Shown: positions 33,760-41,897 of the stretch, one piece after another
How positions within the stretch are numbered: the first letter of the stretch is position 1
Layout: the number at the start of each line of letters is the position of its first letter
Source: Bacteroidales bacterium
GTDB taxonomy: Bacteria > Bacteroidota > Bacteroidia > Bacteroidales > Paludibacteraceae
Direction of reading: 5' to 3'
Assembly (NCBI GenBank): GCA_015061185.1
Contig: SUWZ01000018.1
Coordinates: forward strand, 1-54,588
Length of the DNA: 54,588 nucleotides
Made by a program: the position numbers and the translations under genes
Notes under the pieces: generated by a model
The model's database searches: none
The model's input: the letters and a program-made list of their open reading frames with translations, nothing else
What the model was told of the DNA's origin: nothing

Positions 33760-34090
33760 AATCCTTTTTCTGTAAGAATAAATCGACCAAACATACAAAA
33801 TTTTCACTCAAAATTTTTAGAAAAGGGAAAAAAAGATTAATATTGCGTATATAAAGGTAGGTTCTATAAGTTAGGTCGATATAACTTTGAAGATTGTATT
33901 ACTTGGTTGAACAAATTATAATAACGCGTAACTAAGTGATTAGGAGCACACAACAAGCAATATAAATTCAAAATTATCAAAAAAAAATAATCCATAAAAA
34001 ACGTAATTTATAGAAGTAGAAACGCAACAGATGTCTTGATTTAAAACAAGACAAGGAGATAAAATAAGTTTAACGCTTAGAACTACAATT
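33760..34090. other. 331-bp intergenic stretch before the first GH44 gene
   Basis: Most of it is AT-rich. A diverged copy of the inner MITE-like element is suggested between GGTAGGTTCTATAAGTT at 33856 and GTAATTTATAGAAGTAG ending at 34018. A 7-bp stem hairpin follows at 34032-34053. No clear Bacteroidota promoter is visible for the GH44 gene. Confidence 0.35.
34032..34053 (+). promoter_or_regulatory. Inverted repeat in the GH44 leader
   Basis: TGTCTTG (34032-34038) and CAAGACA (34047-34053) form a perfect 7-bp stem around an 8-nt loop, 38 bp above the ATG. It may protect the 5' end of the mRNA or be a regulator site; no U-tract follows. Confidence 0.35.
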
Positions 34091-35986
34091 ATGGAAACGA
34101 ATCAAATTTTCAAAGTAACAACCGTTGCTATCGGATTGGCAATTGGTTGCATTGCTACAGAAGCAGCATCTGTCACACTTACAATTGATGGAAAGGGCGA
34201 AGTACATAAAGTTTCACCCTATATCTATGGAAAAAACAATTCGACAAGCGACGACTCCACCAAAGCAACAACAGAAGCAGAGTGGACACAAATCATCGAA
34301 TCTGGAGTAACATTCTTAAGAGAAAACAGCGGAAACAACTCTACAAAATACAATTACAGTCGTCACCTATCAAGTCATCCGGATTGGTACAACAATGTTG
34401 AACCACACGATTGGGACTACGAATTACAAAGTATTCAAGAGAGACTACCCAAAGTACAAGCTATGTACGGATTTCAACTTTTAGGGTATGTAGCATCAAC
34501 CGAAGAGAATAATTTTGATGATTGGGGTTGGTACATTGACCATAACAAACAATGGTTAAATAGTGCTCAAAACGTAGCAGGAATCGGAGGTGTAGCCAAT
34601 CCGAACAATGGAAAAACGGCATTAGTGGAAGGAGACCCAGACTCTTACTTGATGCCATGGCCGGCAGATTCTACCGTTGGGATACTTGACCATTGGTTTG
34701 GAGAAAATGGATTAGGTTTTGACCGTTCTAAAGTACTCTACTGGGCGATGGACAATGAGCCGGAAATCTGGAGTGGAACCCATGATGATGTACAGAAAGA
34801 ACCTGTTACAGCCGACGAATTTATCGACAAATATATCGCTGTAGCCAAAGCAGCTAAAAACAAATGGCCTGATATAAAATTGGTAGGACCCATCACCTGC
34901 AATGAGTGGCAATGGTATGCAGGTTCTGATTACGGTGTAACCGTTGGCGAAGAATTTTACTCTTGGATCGAGTATTTTATCAAAAGAATTGGAGAAGAAG
35001 AAGCGCGTTGTGGGACAAAATTGTTGGATGTATTTGCCTTACACTACTATCCAAGCAAACTAAAAGACGCAGAAGTAATTCAATGTCATCGCCTATTTTA
35101 TGACGAGACATATAACTATCCACAAGCCAATGGAATAAAGATGATTACAGGAAAATGGAATAACAATAACACCAAAGAGTATGTTTTTAAACGTTGCCAA
35201 GAATGGATGATGAAATACATGGGAGAAACAAGAGGTTTTGGTATGACCGAATGTGGTATAGAATCTTCCGACGCAAATATCTGTAGCATTTGGTATGGTT
35301 CTACAATAGGTGAATTTATGAAAGAGAAAGTAGAAATCTTTTCACCTTGGAGTTGGAAAAACGGTATGTGGGAAACATTGCACTTATTTGCTCGCTACAA
35401 CCAACCCTACTATCTCGCATCCCAATCCTCCAACGATTCATTGGTATCAATTCATACCACAATAAACAAAACAAAAGATTCATTAACAGTATTACTTATC
35501 AATCGGTCTATTTCAGAAGCAACAGAAATTGAAATCAATTTAAGCAATTTTGAATTAAGAGATGGAGATTACAAGACATTAGAATTGTCTGACCTTCCTG
35601 ATGAAGAGACATTTGTATCCCACACAGATAATGCTTTAAAAACAAAGACTACATCCTTCAACAACAGAACGGCAAAGTTAAGTTTGCCTCCTCTATCAAC
35701 AACAACCATATTACTGAATGCCGGGAGAGGAACCAATATTTCTCCGGAAAGAGCTATCAGTGAGGTTAAAGTGTACCCTACTTCAACTCAAGACCTATTG
35801 TATCTATCCGGCTTGGGTAATGGCGGTACCATCCAAATCATTTCGATGGAGGGTAAATCTCTAATGACCCAAGAATGCTCACAAGATAATGCAACGTTGA
35901 ACATTAGTCAACTTCCTAATGGTTATTATCTTTGTGCGATTACCCTTTCCAACATTACAAGAACTGTACCTATAATAAAATACTAA
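34091..35986 (+). CDS. Secreted GH44 endoglucanase/xyloglucanase-type glycosidase with T9SS tail
   Basis: 631 residues. A signal peptide ends near 27. The GH44-type catalytic barrel spans about 28-530: acid/base E223 in YWAMDNEPEIW and probable nucleophile E387 in GFGMTECGIE. GH44 enzymes cleave beta-1,4-glucans such as cellulose and xyloglucan. From about 555 to the end there is a Por-type sorting domain (VKVYPTSTQDLLYL, then LPNGYYLCAI), so export is by type IX secretion with surface anchoring or release. It is a tandem paralogue of the next gene, with long shared blocks. A terminator separates them, so they are probably transcribed separately. Confidence 0.85.
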   Translation: METNQIFKVTTVAIGLAIGCIATEAASVTLTIDGKGEVHKVSPYIYGKNNSTSDDSTKATTEAEWTQIIESGVTFLRENSGNNSTKYNYSRHLSSHPDWYNNVEPHDWDYELQSIQERLPKVQAMYGFQLLGYVASTEENNFDDWGWYIDHNKQWLNSAQNVAGIGGVANPNNGKTALVEGDPDSYLMPWPADSTVGILDHWFGENGLGFDRSKVLYWAMDNEPEIWSGTHDDVQKEPVTADEFIDKYIAVAKAAKNKWPDIKLVGPITCNEWQWYAGSDYGVTVGEEFYSWIEYFIKRIGEEEARCGTKLLDVFALHYYPSKLKDAEVIQCHRLFYDETYNYPQANGIKMITGKWNNNNTKEYVFKRCQEWMMKYMGETRGFGMTECGIESSDANICSIWYGSTIGEFMKEKVEIFSPWSWKNGMWETLHLFARYNQPYYLASQSSNDSLVSIHTTINKTKDSLTVLLINRSISEATEIEINLSNFELRDGDYKTLELSDLPDEETFVSHTDNALKTKTTSFNNRTAKLSLPPLSTTTILLNAGRGTNISPERAISEVKVYPTSTQDLLYLSGLGNGGTIQIISMEGKSLMTQECSQDNATLNISQLPNGYYLCAITLSNITRTVPIIKY

Positions 35987-36024
35987 GGAAAAGATTAGTA
36001 CGGTAAAATAGATTATGACCAACC

Positions 36025-36066
36025 AAAATATACTGCCAATTAAGGCATAATTAGCAGTATATTTTT
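36025..36066 (+). terminator. Intrinsic terminator between the GH44 genes
   Basis: AAAATATACTGC (36025-36036) pairs with GCAGTATATTTT (36054-36065) and the loop contains a further AATTA/TAATT pairing. A T-run follows. Confidence 0.85.
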
Positions 36067-36100
36067 AAAGAAAGATTAAACTACTATCAAGAGAGAGATT

Positions 36101-37993
36101 ATGAAAACAAAACATATAATTACAATTATTCTCTGCATGGTAGCAACAACGTTCCTATCCGCTGCCGAAACTATACTGATATCGATTGATGGAAATGCCA
36201 CTCCCCACAAGATATCCCGCTATATCTACGGAAAAAACAATTCCACAAACGATGATTCCACAAAGGCCACAACCGACTCTATGTGGACATTAATTAATGA
36301 ATCGGGAATAGGTATTCTACGCGAAAACAGCGGAAACAACTTAACCAAATACAATTTTCATCGCCGCGTTGCCAGTCATCCCGATTGGTACAACCGAGTT
36401 CACGACCAAAATTGGGATTATGAAATCCAAACCATTCAAGAGAATGCGCCTCAAGTGCAAGTAATGTACGGATTACCCATTTTAGGATGGGTTGGAGCCA
36501 ATAGCGAATACAATTTTAATGATTGGGATTGGTACATTTCGCATGGGAATAAATGGTTAAACACAGCCCAAAATGTAACCGGTAAGGGAGCAGAGCCCAA
36601 TCCGGATAACGGGAAGAATGCCTTGGTTGATGGAGATATATCCACCTACTTAAAAGAATGGCCTACCGACTCTTGCGTAGGAATATTGGATCATTGGTTT
36701 GGAGAAAACGGATTAGGAATAGATCGTTCCAAAACACGATATTGGGCATTAGACAATGAACCTGAGATATGGCATATGACCCATGATGATGTTCAAAAGG
36801 AACCCGTAAAACCAGAAGAGTACATTGAAAAATATGTACGAGTTGCCAAAGCAGCACGCGCCAAATATCCCGATTTAAAACTAATAGGACCGATATGCGC
36901 CAACGAATGGCAATGGTTTGCAGGGCCAGACAGAAAGGATTTAACCATAGATGGACGGTATTGGCCTTGGTTAGAATACATTATTAAACGAATAGCCGAA
37001 GAGGAGAAAAAATGTGGAATGAAACTATTAGATGTGTTTGCATTGCATTACTACCCGATCAATTTTTCTGACGAAGATATATTACAAACACATCGAATAT
37101 ATTTTGATGAGAACTATATCTATCCCAAAGCCAATGGCGTGAAATTGATTAATGGTGGTTGGGATGAAACCCAAAGCAAGGTTTACATCTTTAAACGCTG
37201 CCAGGAGTGGATGAAAGAGTATATGGGAGAAGATGACATCAGAGCATTTGGAATAACAGAGACAGGAATTGAATCGAACGATCCTGACATCAATAGTGTT
37301 TGGTATGGTTCGATGATGGGAGAATTCATGAAACACAACTTGGAGTTTTTTATCCCTTGGTCATGGAAAACCGGCATGTGGGAAACCCTCCACCTATTTG
37401 CTCGCTACAACAAAGAGTATTACTTACCTTCGACCTCCGAGAATGACTCAATTGTATCTGTACACACATCCATAAGCGCTGACAAAGATTCAATGAGCAT
37501 CTTACTCATCAATCGCTCGATAAAGGATGAAATAGAAACAGAGATTCAATTGAAAAATTATGAAGTGCCAGATGGAGAATATCGTCTCAGCCAATTATCC
37601 GACCTACCGGAAGAAGAAACATTTATCTCTCACACGATCAACGCATTAAAAGAAAAGAGTGTTATGGTACAAAATGGGAAAGCAACCATTACTCTACCTC
37701 CACTATCTACCTCCACCTTGCAACTATGCAAAACAGAACAAACAGAGCTACATGAACAAAAAAATCCTATATTGCGAGTTTACCCGACCTACGCAATGAG
37801 TTGTTTATATGTAGAAGGATTAAATGAAAAGGCAACCATTCAATTAATATCTACAGATGGAAAAGTTGTTCTAAAAAAAGAGACACAACAAACAAACGAG
37901 AAGATAGATATAAGCGATTTACCATCAGGCTACTACCTTTGCGCAGTAACAATGAATGATGTAACAAAAACAGTTCAAATAGTGAAAAAGTAA
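36101..37993 (+). CDS. Second GH44-type glycosidase with T9SS tail (tandem paralogue)
   Basis: 630 residues, same architecture and length as the preceding gene. The signal peptide ends near 21, the acid/base is E220 in YWALDNEPEIW, and the nucleophile candidate is E387 in AFGITETGIE. Shared blocks include DHWFGENGLG, DVFALHYYP and MWETLHLFARYN. The C-terminal sorting domain begins near RVYPTYAMSCLYV and ends KTVQIVKK. Differences are concentrated in loops around the cleft (for example 270-285 and 355-380), suggesting divergence in glucan preference. It is convergent with the PL11 gene. Confidence 0.85.
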   Translation: MKTKHIITIILCMVATTFLSAAETILISIDGNATPHKISRYIYGKNNSTNDDSTKATTDSMWTLINESGIGILRENSGNNLTKYNFHRRVASHPDWYNRVHDQNWDYEIQTIQENAPQVQVMYGLPILGWVGANSEYNFNDWDWYISHGNKWLNTAQNVTGKGAEPNPDNGKNALVDGDISTYLKEWPTDSCVGILDHWFGENGLGIDRSKTRYWALDNEPEIWHMTHDDVQKEPVKPEEYIEKYVRVAKAARAKYPDLKLIGPICANEWQWFAGPDRKDLTIDGRYWPWLEYIIKRIAEEEKKCGMKLLDVFALHYYPINFSDEDILQTHRIYFDENYIYPKANGVKLINGGWDETQSKVYIFKRCQEWMKEYMGEDDIRAFGITETGIESNDPDINSVWYGSMMGEFMKHNLEFFIPWSWKTGMWETLHLFARYNKEYYLPSTSENDSIVSVHTSISADKDSMSILLINRSIKDEIETEIQLKNYEVPDGEYRLSQLSDLPEEETFISHTINALKEKSVMVQNGKATITLPPLSTSTLQLCKTEQTELHEQKNPILRVYPTYAMSCLYVEGLNEKATIQLISTDGKVVLKKETQQTNEKIDISDLPSGYYLCAVTMNDVTKTVQIVKK

Positions 37994-38031
37994 AGAATTT
38001 TTGAATGGTAGAATTTTAAGAATAAACAAAT

Positions 38032-38063
38032 GGGCTGACACCTCTTTACTGAAGTATCAGCCC
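38032..38063. terminator. Bidirectional terminator-like hairpin
   Basis: GGGCTGA (38032-38038) pairs with TCAGCCC (38057-38063), with inner AC/GT pairs. It lies between the convergent GH44 and PL11 genes. Neither side has a strong T-run, so termination may be partial. Confidence 0.65.
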
Positions 38064-38114
38064 TTGTACTATCTATATTTCTGAAAAAATCTTTAGAATT
38101 CCATTCCAACAATT

Positions 38115-40559
38115 CTACTGAACAAATAAAATCTCTTGAGTAAGAGAACCATCAATATCAATAACCCAAAGATAAGCTCCAGACTTTAACTCTTTCAGTT
38201 TTATGGTAAAATGGTCACTGCGAGGAGTCGCCATCCCTTCTTTCAATAACACACCATCAAGAGAATAAACGCTCCACTTAATCGCACTAAAATCTCCGTT
38301 CATCAAAACATTAAACACCCCATCAGAAGGATTAGGAGCGATAGAAAATTTCGGTTTTTGATTAGAAGATAAAGGAATAGCGGTTTCTTCCGGAATTGTG
38401 TCAGGAGGCAATATCGTAAAAGTTCCCGTTTTTTCTGCATTTTTACTATCATTTCCAACAGTTGAAACCACAAAAGGATAGAGTCCCGGTTCATCATTAG
38501 CAAAACCGGAAATATAGACATTACCCTCTTTTTCATCAACTAAATATTTGATACCATTTGGAAGTCCCTCCACAATAACCGAAGAAGCATTTTCCCATGT
38601 ATAGTAAAAATCCACTATCGCACTATCTTTTTTCACCTCTTGATTACTGCTACCTACACCATGCTTAGTGAGAGTAGCCTCTGCAATCACATACGATAGT
38701 TTATCATAATAATCAATAGGGCTATACCCTAAGTGCGGAGGTTGATTATAACCACAATTTTGCCAAGTAATTGCCATATCATACGTATGGTCATCTCTTA
38801 ACCATGGCAATTTATACTGACTTTCGACAGTAGAAGTAAAAATGGTCAAATAAGTGTTGCCACTATTTTGAGCCCAGAAAACAGCCTCTTCTCTCCAATC
38901 GCCTACAAGATCGCACACCAAATTAGGATTGTACTTGGTAGAATTAATGTCGTTTGCCCCAAATCCATGCGAATAAAGCGTAAGAGTACGATCCCAACTA
39001 TTTGTTTGAGAATTCCACTTGTCAATATGACCTCTATCTAAATATTCTTCATATAAGTCCCCATCCCAGAAGAGACGAAAATTAATAGAACTATTCTTTA
39101 TCGTTCCAACATGCCAAGGAGCAATCACATCACCTTTACAAGTAAATAAATTGGCATCACTCCACTCCATAAATTCAGACCCCGGATAACGATCGTCACA
39201 ATCCAAAATCAATCCTCTTCCGGTGTCACCTCCCGTTTGAGCCTTAGAGACCAAAACCCGACCTGTTTTAGCATCAAACATAGCACAATCATACTTAGCA
39301 GTAGGCTCCTCTGTCACCATAAGATACTCCAACCCATCATTTTCAGGGTCAAACTCACCCAAATGAGTTGCATCGCCATGACCTAAACCAGTTGACCATA
39401 AAAAAGAGCCTTCATGGTCAAGCGCAGCTCCACCCACAATAATCTCATCAAAACCATCATTATCAACATCACCACACGTAATACTATGAGCACCCTGTCC
39501 GTAGATGCCCTGTCCAGCCCTATCAGAAGTGTGTTTCCAAAGGACTTTTAAATCTTTTCCATCCCAATGGTAAGCAGCAGCATAAGAATAGGTATAAATA
39601 CCACGAGTAGTAACAGCGCAAGGAGTAGGTTCACCATTTACATCTAAAAATGCCACACAACCTTTAAACCAATTTCCACGGTGGCCATAAGAAGAGCCAT
39701 CAGTAGCATTTGACCTATCATCCCAATCACTTTGAATGTTAAAATATGGCCAATAATCAATCGTTTGCAACTCTTTACCTGTAGCTCCGTCAAAACAAGT
39801 AATCCACTCACGACCACCATCAGTGATTACTCCACTTGAGTTAACAGAAGAGGCATAGTGATTGGCACCTTGAGCTGCACCTTTTTGCAAGAAAGCACCT
39901 GTAGCATCTTTTGAACCTTGAGCTGTTTTTCCAATTAATTCACCGATACCATCTCCATCAAAGTCATAACAAAGGAAAGTAAAACGGCACCCGGCCAAGA
40001 CATTCGGACCAAAATTAATACGCCATAAGCGAGTACCATCCAGCTTGTAACAATCCAAGATAGGAGGAGCAGTAGCAGTACAAGTAGCACCGGCATTTGA
40101 CGGAGCCCAAGAAAGGATAATTTCTTGCTCACCATCACCATCCATATCGTATGCCGAACAATCATTCGGGGAATAAGTAACCTCTGAGTTATTCATAGAA
40201 TAAGCAGCAGGCACATCCAACTTTATATGGGTAAAAAAGTCGGGGTTACACTTCACATCAGACTGAGAGTCAAGCAAATTACCACTTCTATCATACACCT
40301 CTAACGAGAATATGGAATTAGCATATTCCGAAGAGAGGGAAACATTAGTTTTATCAGATAAAGAAGCCACCTCTTTCCCGTCTGCAAATAATTTATAAAC
40401 TGTAGATTTAGGGTTATCAGAAGCGCGCATACGCCAACTCACATAAACACGATTTCCATATTTACAAGGCCACAAAGCTCTAGATTTATCTGCAGCAAAA
40501 GAAAAAACGAAATTAAAAGCAGAAAACAATAGAACCAATAAAAAATAATTTTTTTTCAT
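38115..40559 (-). CDS. Rhamnogalacturonan lyase, PL11 family, with T9SS tail
   Basis: 814 residues. A signal peptide ends near 23. The PL11 fold (eight-bladed propeller with an N-terminal beta domain) is indicated by KSRALWPCKYGNRVYVSWRM, the repeated calcium-type motifs AYDMDGDGEQEI, CYDFDGDGIGEL and GDVDNDGFDEI, and ICDLVGDWREEAVFW-like residues near the C-terminal half. PL11 enzymes cleave the rhamnose-galacturonate backbone of pectin. A bacterial-Ig-like module near 655-720 precedes the Por sorting domain (SIAPNPSDGVFNVLMNGD to the end). With the GH44 pair it makes a small set for plant cell-wall breakdown, exported by type IX secretion. Confidence 0.9.
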   Translation of the reverse strand: MKKNYFLLVLLFSAFNFVFSFAADKSRALWPCKYGNRVYVSWRMRASDNPKSTVYKLFADGKEVASLSDKTNVSLSSEYANSIFSLEVYDRSGNLLDSQSDVKCNPDFFTHIKLDVPAAYSMNNSEVTYSPNDCSAYDMDGDGEQEIILSWAPSNAGATCTATAPPILDCYKLDGTRLWRINFGPNVLAGCRFTFLCYDFDGDGIGELIGKTAQGSKDATGAFLQKGAAQGANHYASSVNSSGVITDGGREWITCFDGATGKELQTIDYWPYFNIQSDWDDRSNATDGSSYGHRGNWFKGCVAFLDVNGEPTPCAVTTRGIYTYSYAAAYHWDGKDLKVLWKHTSDRAGQGIYGQGAHSITCGDVDNDGFDEIIVGGAALDHEGSFLWSTGLGHGDATHLGEFDPENDGLEYLMVTEEPTAKYDCAMFDAKTGRVLVSKAQTGGDTGRGLILDCDDRYPGSEFMEWSDANLFTCKGDVIAPWHVGTIKNSSINFRLFWDGDLYEEYLDRGHIDKWNSQTNSWDRTLTLYSHGFGANDINSTKYNPNLVCDLVGDWREEAVFWAQNSGNTYLTIFTSTVESQYKLPWLRDDHTYDMAITWQNCGYNQPPHLGYSPIDYYDKLSYVIAEATLTKHGVGSSNQEVKKDSAIVDFYYTWENASSVIVEGLPNGIKYLVDEKEGNVYISGFANDEPGLYPFVVSTVGNDSKNAEKTGTFTILPPDTIPEETAIPLSSNQKPKFSIAPNPSDGVFNVLMNGDFSAIKWSVYSLDGVLLKEGMATPRSDHFTIKLKELKSGAYLWVIDIDGSLTQEILFVQ

Positions 40560-40934
40560 AATGTAATAATAGTTATAAATAATCGTCCAATAATAAGCGT
40601 AATATTAACAAGTCTATCTATATTTTAAATGCTCAACCTCATTATAAAAGATAACAGAAAACTGTTTCAAGCAAAAAAAGGAATCAATAGTAACAATTCA
40701 AATACACACAAAAATTGTAATTAAAATGGCAATTGCACTCAGTAAAATATAGAATTGTTGCTTAAAACAAAATCCACCTCAAACAATCTCAAACAGCACG
40801 AAGATAGATAGATTTTGGTTACAAATAAAAAAAATAGAGGCAAATTTTAATGCATTTGATTATGGGTAATCATTACAAATTACCAGAAAAGAAAAAGGTG
40901 TACGAAAAACCGTACACCTTAAATCTTTAAAAAG
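40560..40934. other. 375-bp intergenic stretch
   Basis: AT-rich, with no gene seen. It contains the leader of the PL11 gene and a terminator at 40895-40920. A near-consensus minus-strand -7 box (TATCTTCG) lies near 40799-40806 but would give a leader of about 235 nt; no regulator site is certain. Confidence 0.35.
40895..40920 (-). terminator. Intrinsic terminator of the DUF4377-like gene
   Basis: AAGGTGTACG (40895-40904) pairs perfectly with CGTACACCTT (40911-40920). Read on the minus strand it is followed by TTTC TTTTC. Confidence 0.85.
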
Positions 40935-41297
40935 TTATTCTGCAGAATCTTCACTTGTCTTTTCTGTTCCTTTTTTTCTTAACTCCAACTGTTTCATATA
41001 AGCCGCACTATTATCACGAGCAATCGCTTTGATAACACGGATAGTATCAGCTTGTGGGTCATATTTTTCTACGTGCATAGTATATTCATAACCAGGCTCA
41101 TAGTAAAAATTAGTAAACTCACCACAGAAAGGCTCCCAAGGAGTTTTATCACGACGTGCATAACCACGTTTGATTTGATAACAACGCTTAGACCCCTCAA
41201 TAATTTGGTCTGCAGAAACCTTCATATAAATTTCATTTTGAGGATATGCTGAAAAAGCAATAGAACCTAAAATGATAGCAAAAACTAATCTCTTCAT
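40935..41297 (-). CDS. Small exported protein with DUF4377-like domain
   Basis: 120 residues with a signal peptide (RLVFAIILGSIAFSAYPQ). The mature part has the DUF4377 pattern RCYQIKRGYARRDKTPWEPFCGEFTNFYYEPGYEYTMHVEKY, with two Cys that may form a disulfide. The C-terminus is a charged tail. The family is exported and related to META/HslJ-type folds; the function is unknown. It has its own -7 box and terminator, so it is monocistronic. Confidence 0.78.
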   Translation of the reverse strand: MKRLVFAIILGSIAFSAYPQNEIYMKVSADQIIEGSKRCYQIKRGYARRDKTPWEPFCGEFTNFYYEPGYEYTMHVEKYDPQADTIRVIKAIARDNSAAYMKQLELRKKGTEKTSEDSAE

Positions 41298-41337
41298 ATC
41301 TATAAAGCATTTTAAGACGTTACTAAAACAATTCTTA

Positions 41338-41345
41338 CAAATATA
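41338..41345 (-). promoter_or_regulatory. -7 box for the DUF4377-like gene
   Basis: TATATTTG on the minus strand, about 40 bp above the start codon. Confidence 0.5.
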
Positions 41346-41490
41346 GAAAAATTTTTACTTATAAAATACTTTTATAAAAAAATTATTCAAAATTCAGAAA
41401 AAGAGAACTATAAGACGATTAGAAACCCATTTATAAACAGGGTCAATACGCTCGTTTTATAGTTTAATTCAGCAAAATAAAAAAACTCCC

Positions 41491-41817
41491 TTAAGCCTCA
41501 CCGGAATTACCAAAATTCATAGGGAACGGAGGAGTAAATCCCCCCTCTTCATCCCCCCCTTCAATCTTGCCGTAACGAGACTCATACTTCGCTATATTAT
41601 CCTTCAATGCTCTAAGGAGACGTTTAGCATTTTCAGGAGTTATAATTACTCTTGATTTAACCTTTGCCTTAGGTGTATTGGGAACAATACGAATAAAATC
41701 CAAAACAAAATCTGTAGAAGAATGTGAAATAATTGCCAAATTAGAATAAATACCTTCAGCGATTTCATCACTCAATTCAATACTCAACTGATTTTTAGCT
41801 TTATTATCGTTATCCAT
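41491..41817 (-). CDS. DUF3467 family protein
   Basis: 108 residues from the ATG at 41817. The open frame reaches 41850 but would begin within the rpoC terminator. The conserved core is LSIELSDEIAEGIYSNLAIISHSSTDFVLDFIRIVP, then VKSRVIITPENAKRLLRALKDNI. The protein is acidic near its C-terminus (EGGDEEGG). DUF3467 genes commonly follow rpoC in Bacteroidota; the role is unknown. A terminator lies between, so it may have partial read-through expression. Confidence 0.88.
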   Translation of the reverse strand: MDNDNKAKNQLSIELSDEIAEGIYSNLAIISHSSTDFVLDFIRIVPNTPKAKVKSRVIITPENAKRLLRALKDNIAKYESRYGKIEGGDEEGGFTPPFPMNFGNSGEA

Positions 41818-41831
41818 ACTATAAAAATGAT

Positions 41832-41867
41832 AAAAAACAAAGGAAACCACCCAAGCGATTTCCTTTG
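41832..41867 (-). terminator. rpoC terminator
   Basis: CAAAGGAAA (41838-41846) pairs with TTTCCTTTG (41859-41867). Reading the minus strand, it is followed by six T's (41832-41837). It ends the rpoBC transcript just above the DUF3467 start. Confidence 0.85.
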
Positions 41868-41897
41868 CTTATAATTAATATTCAATTTGAACACACA

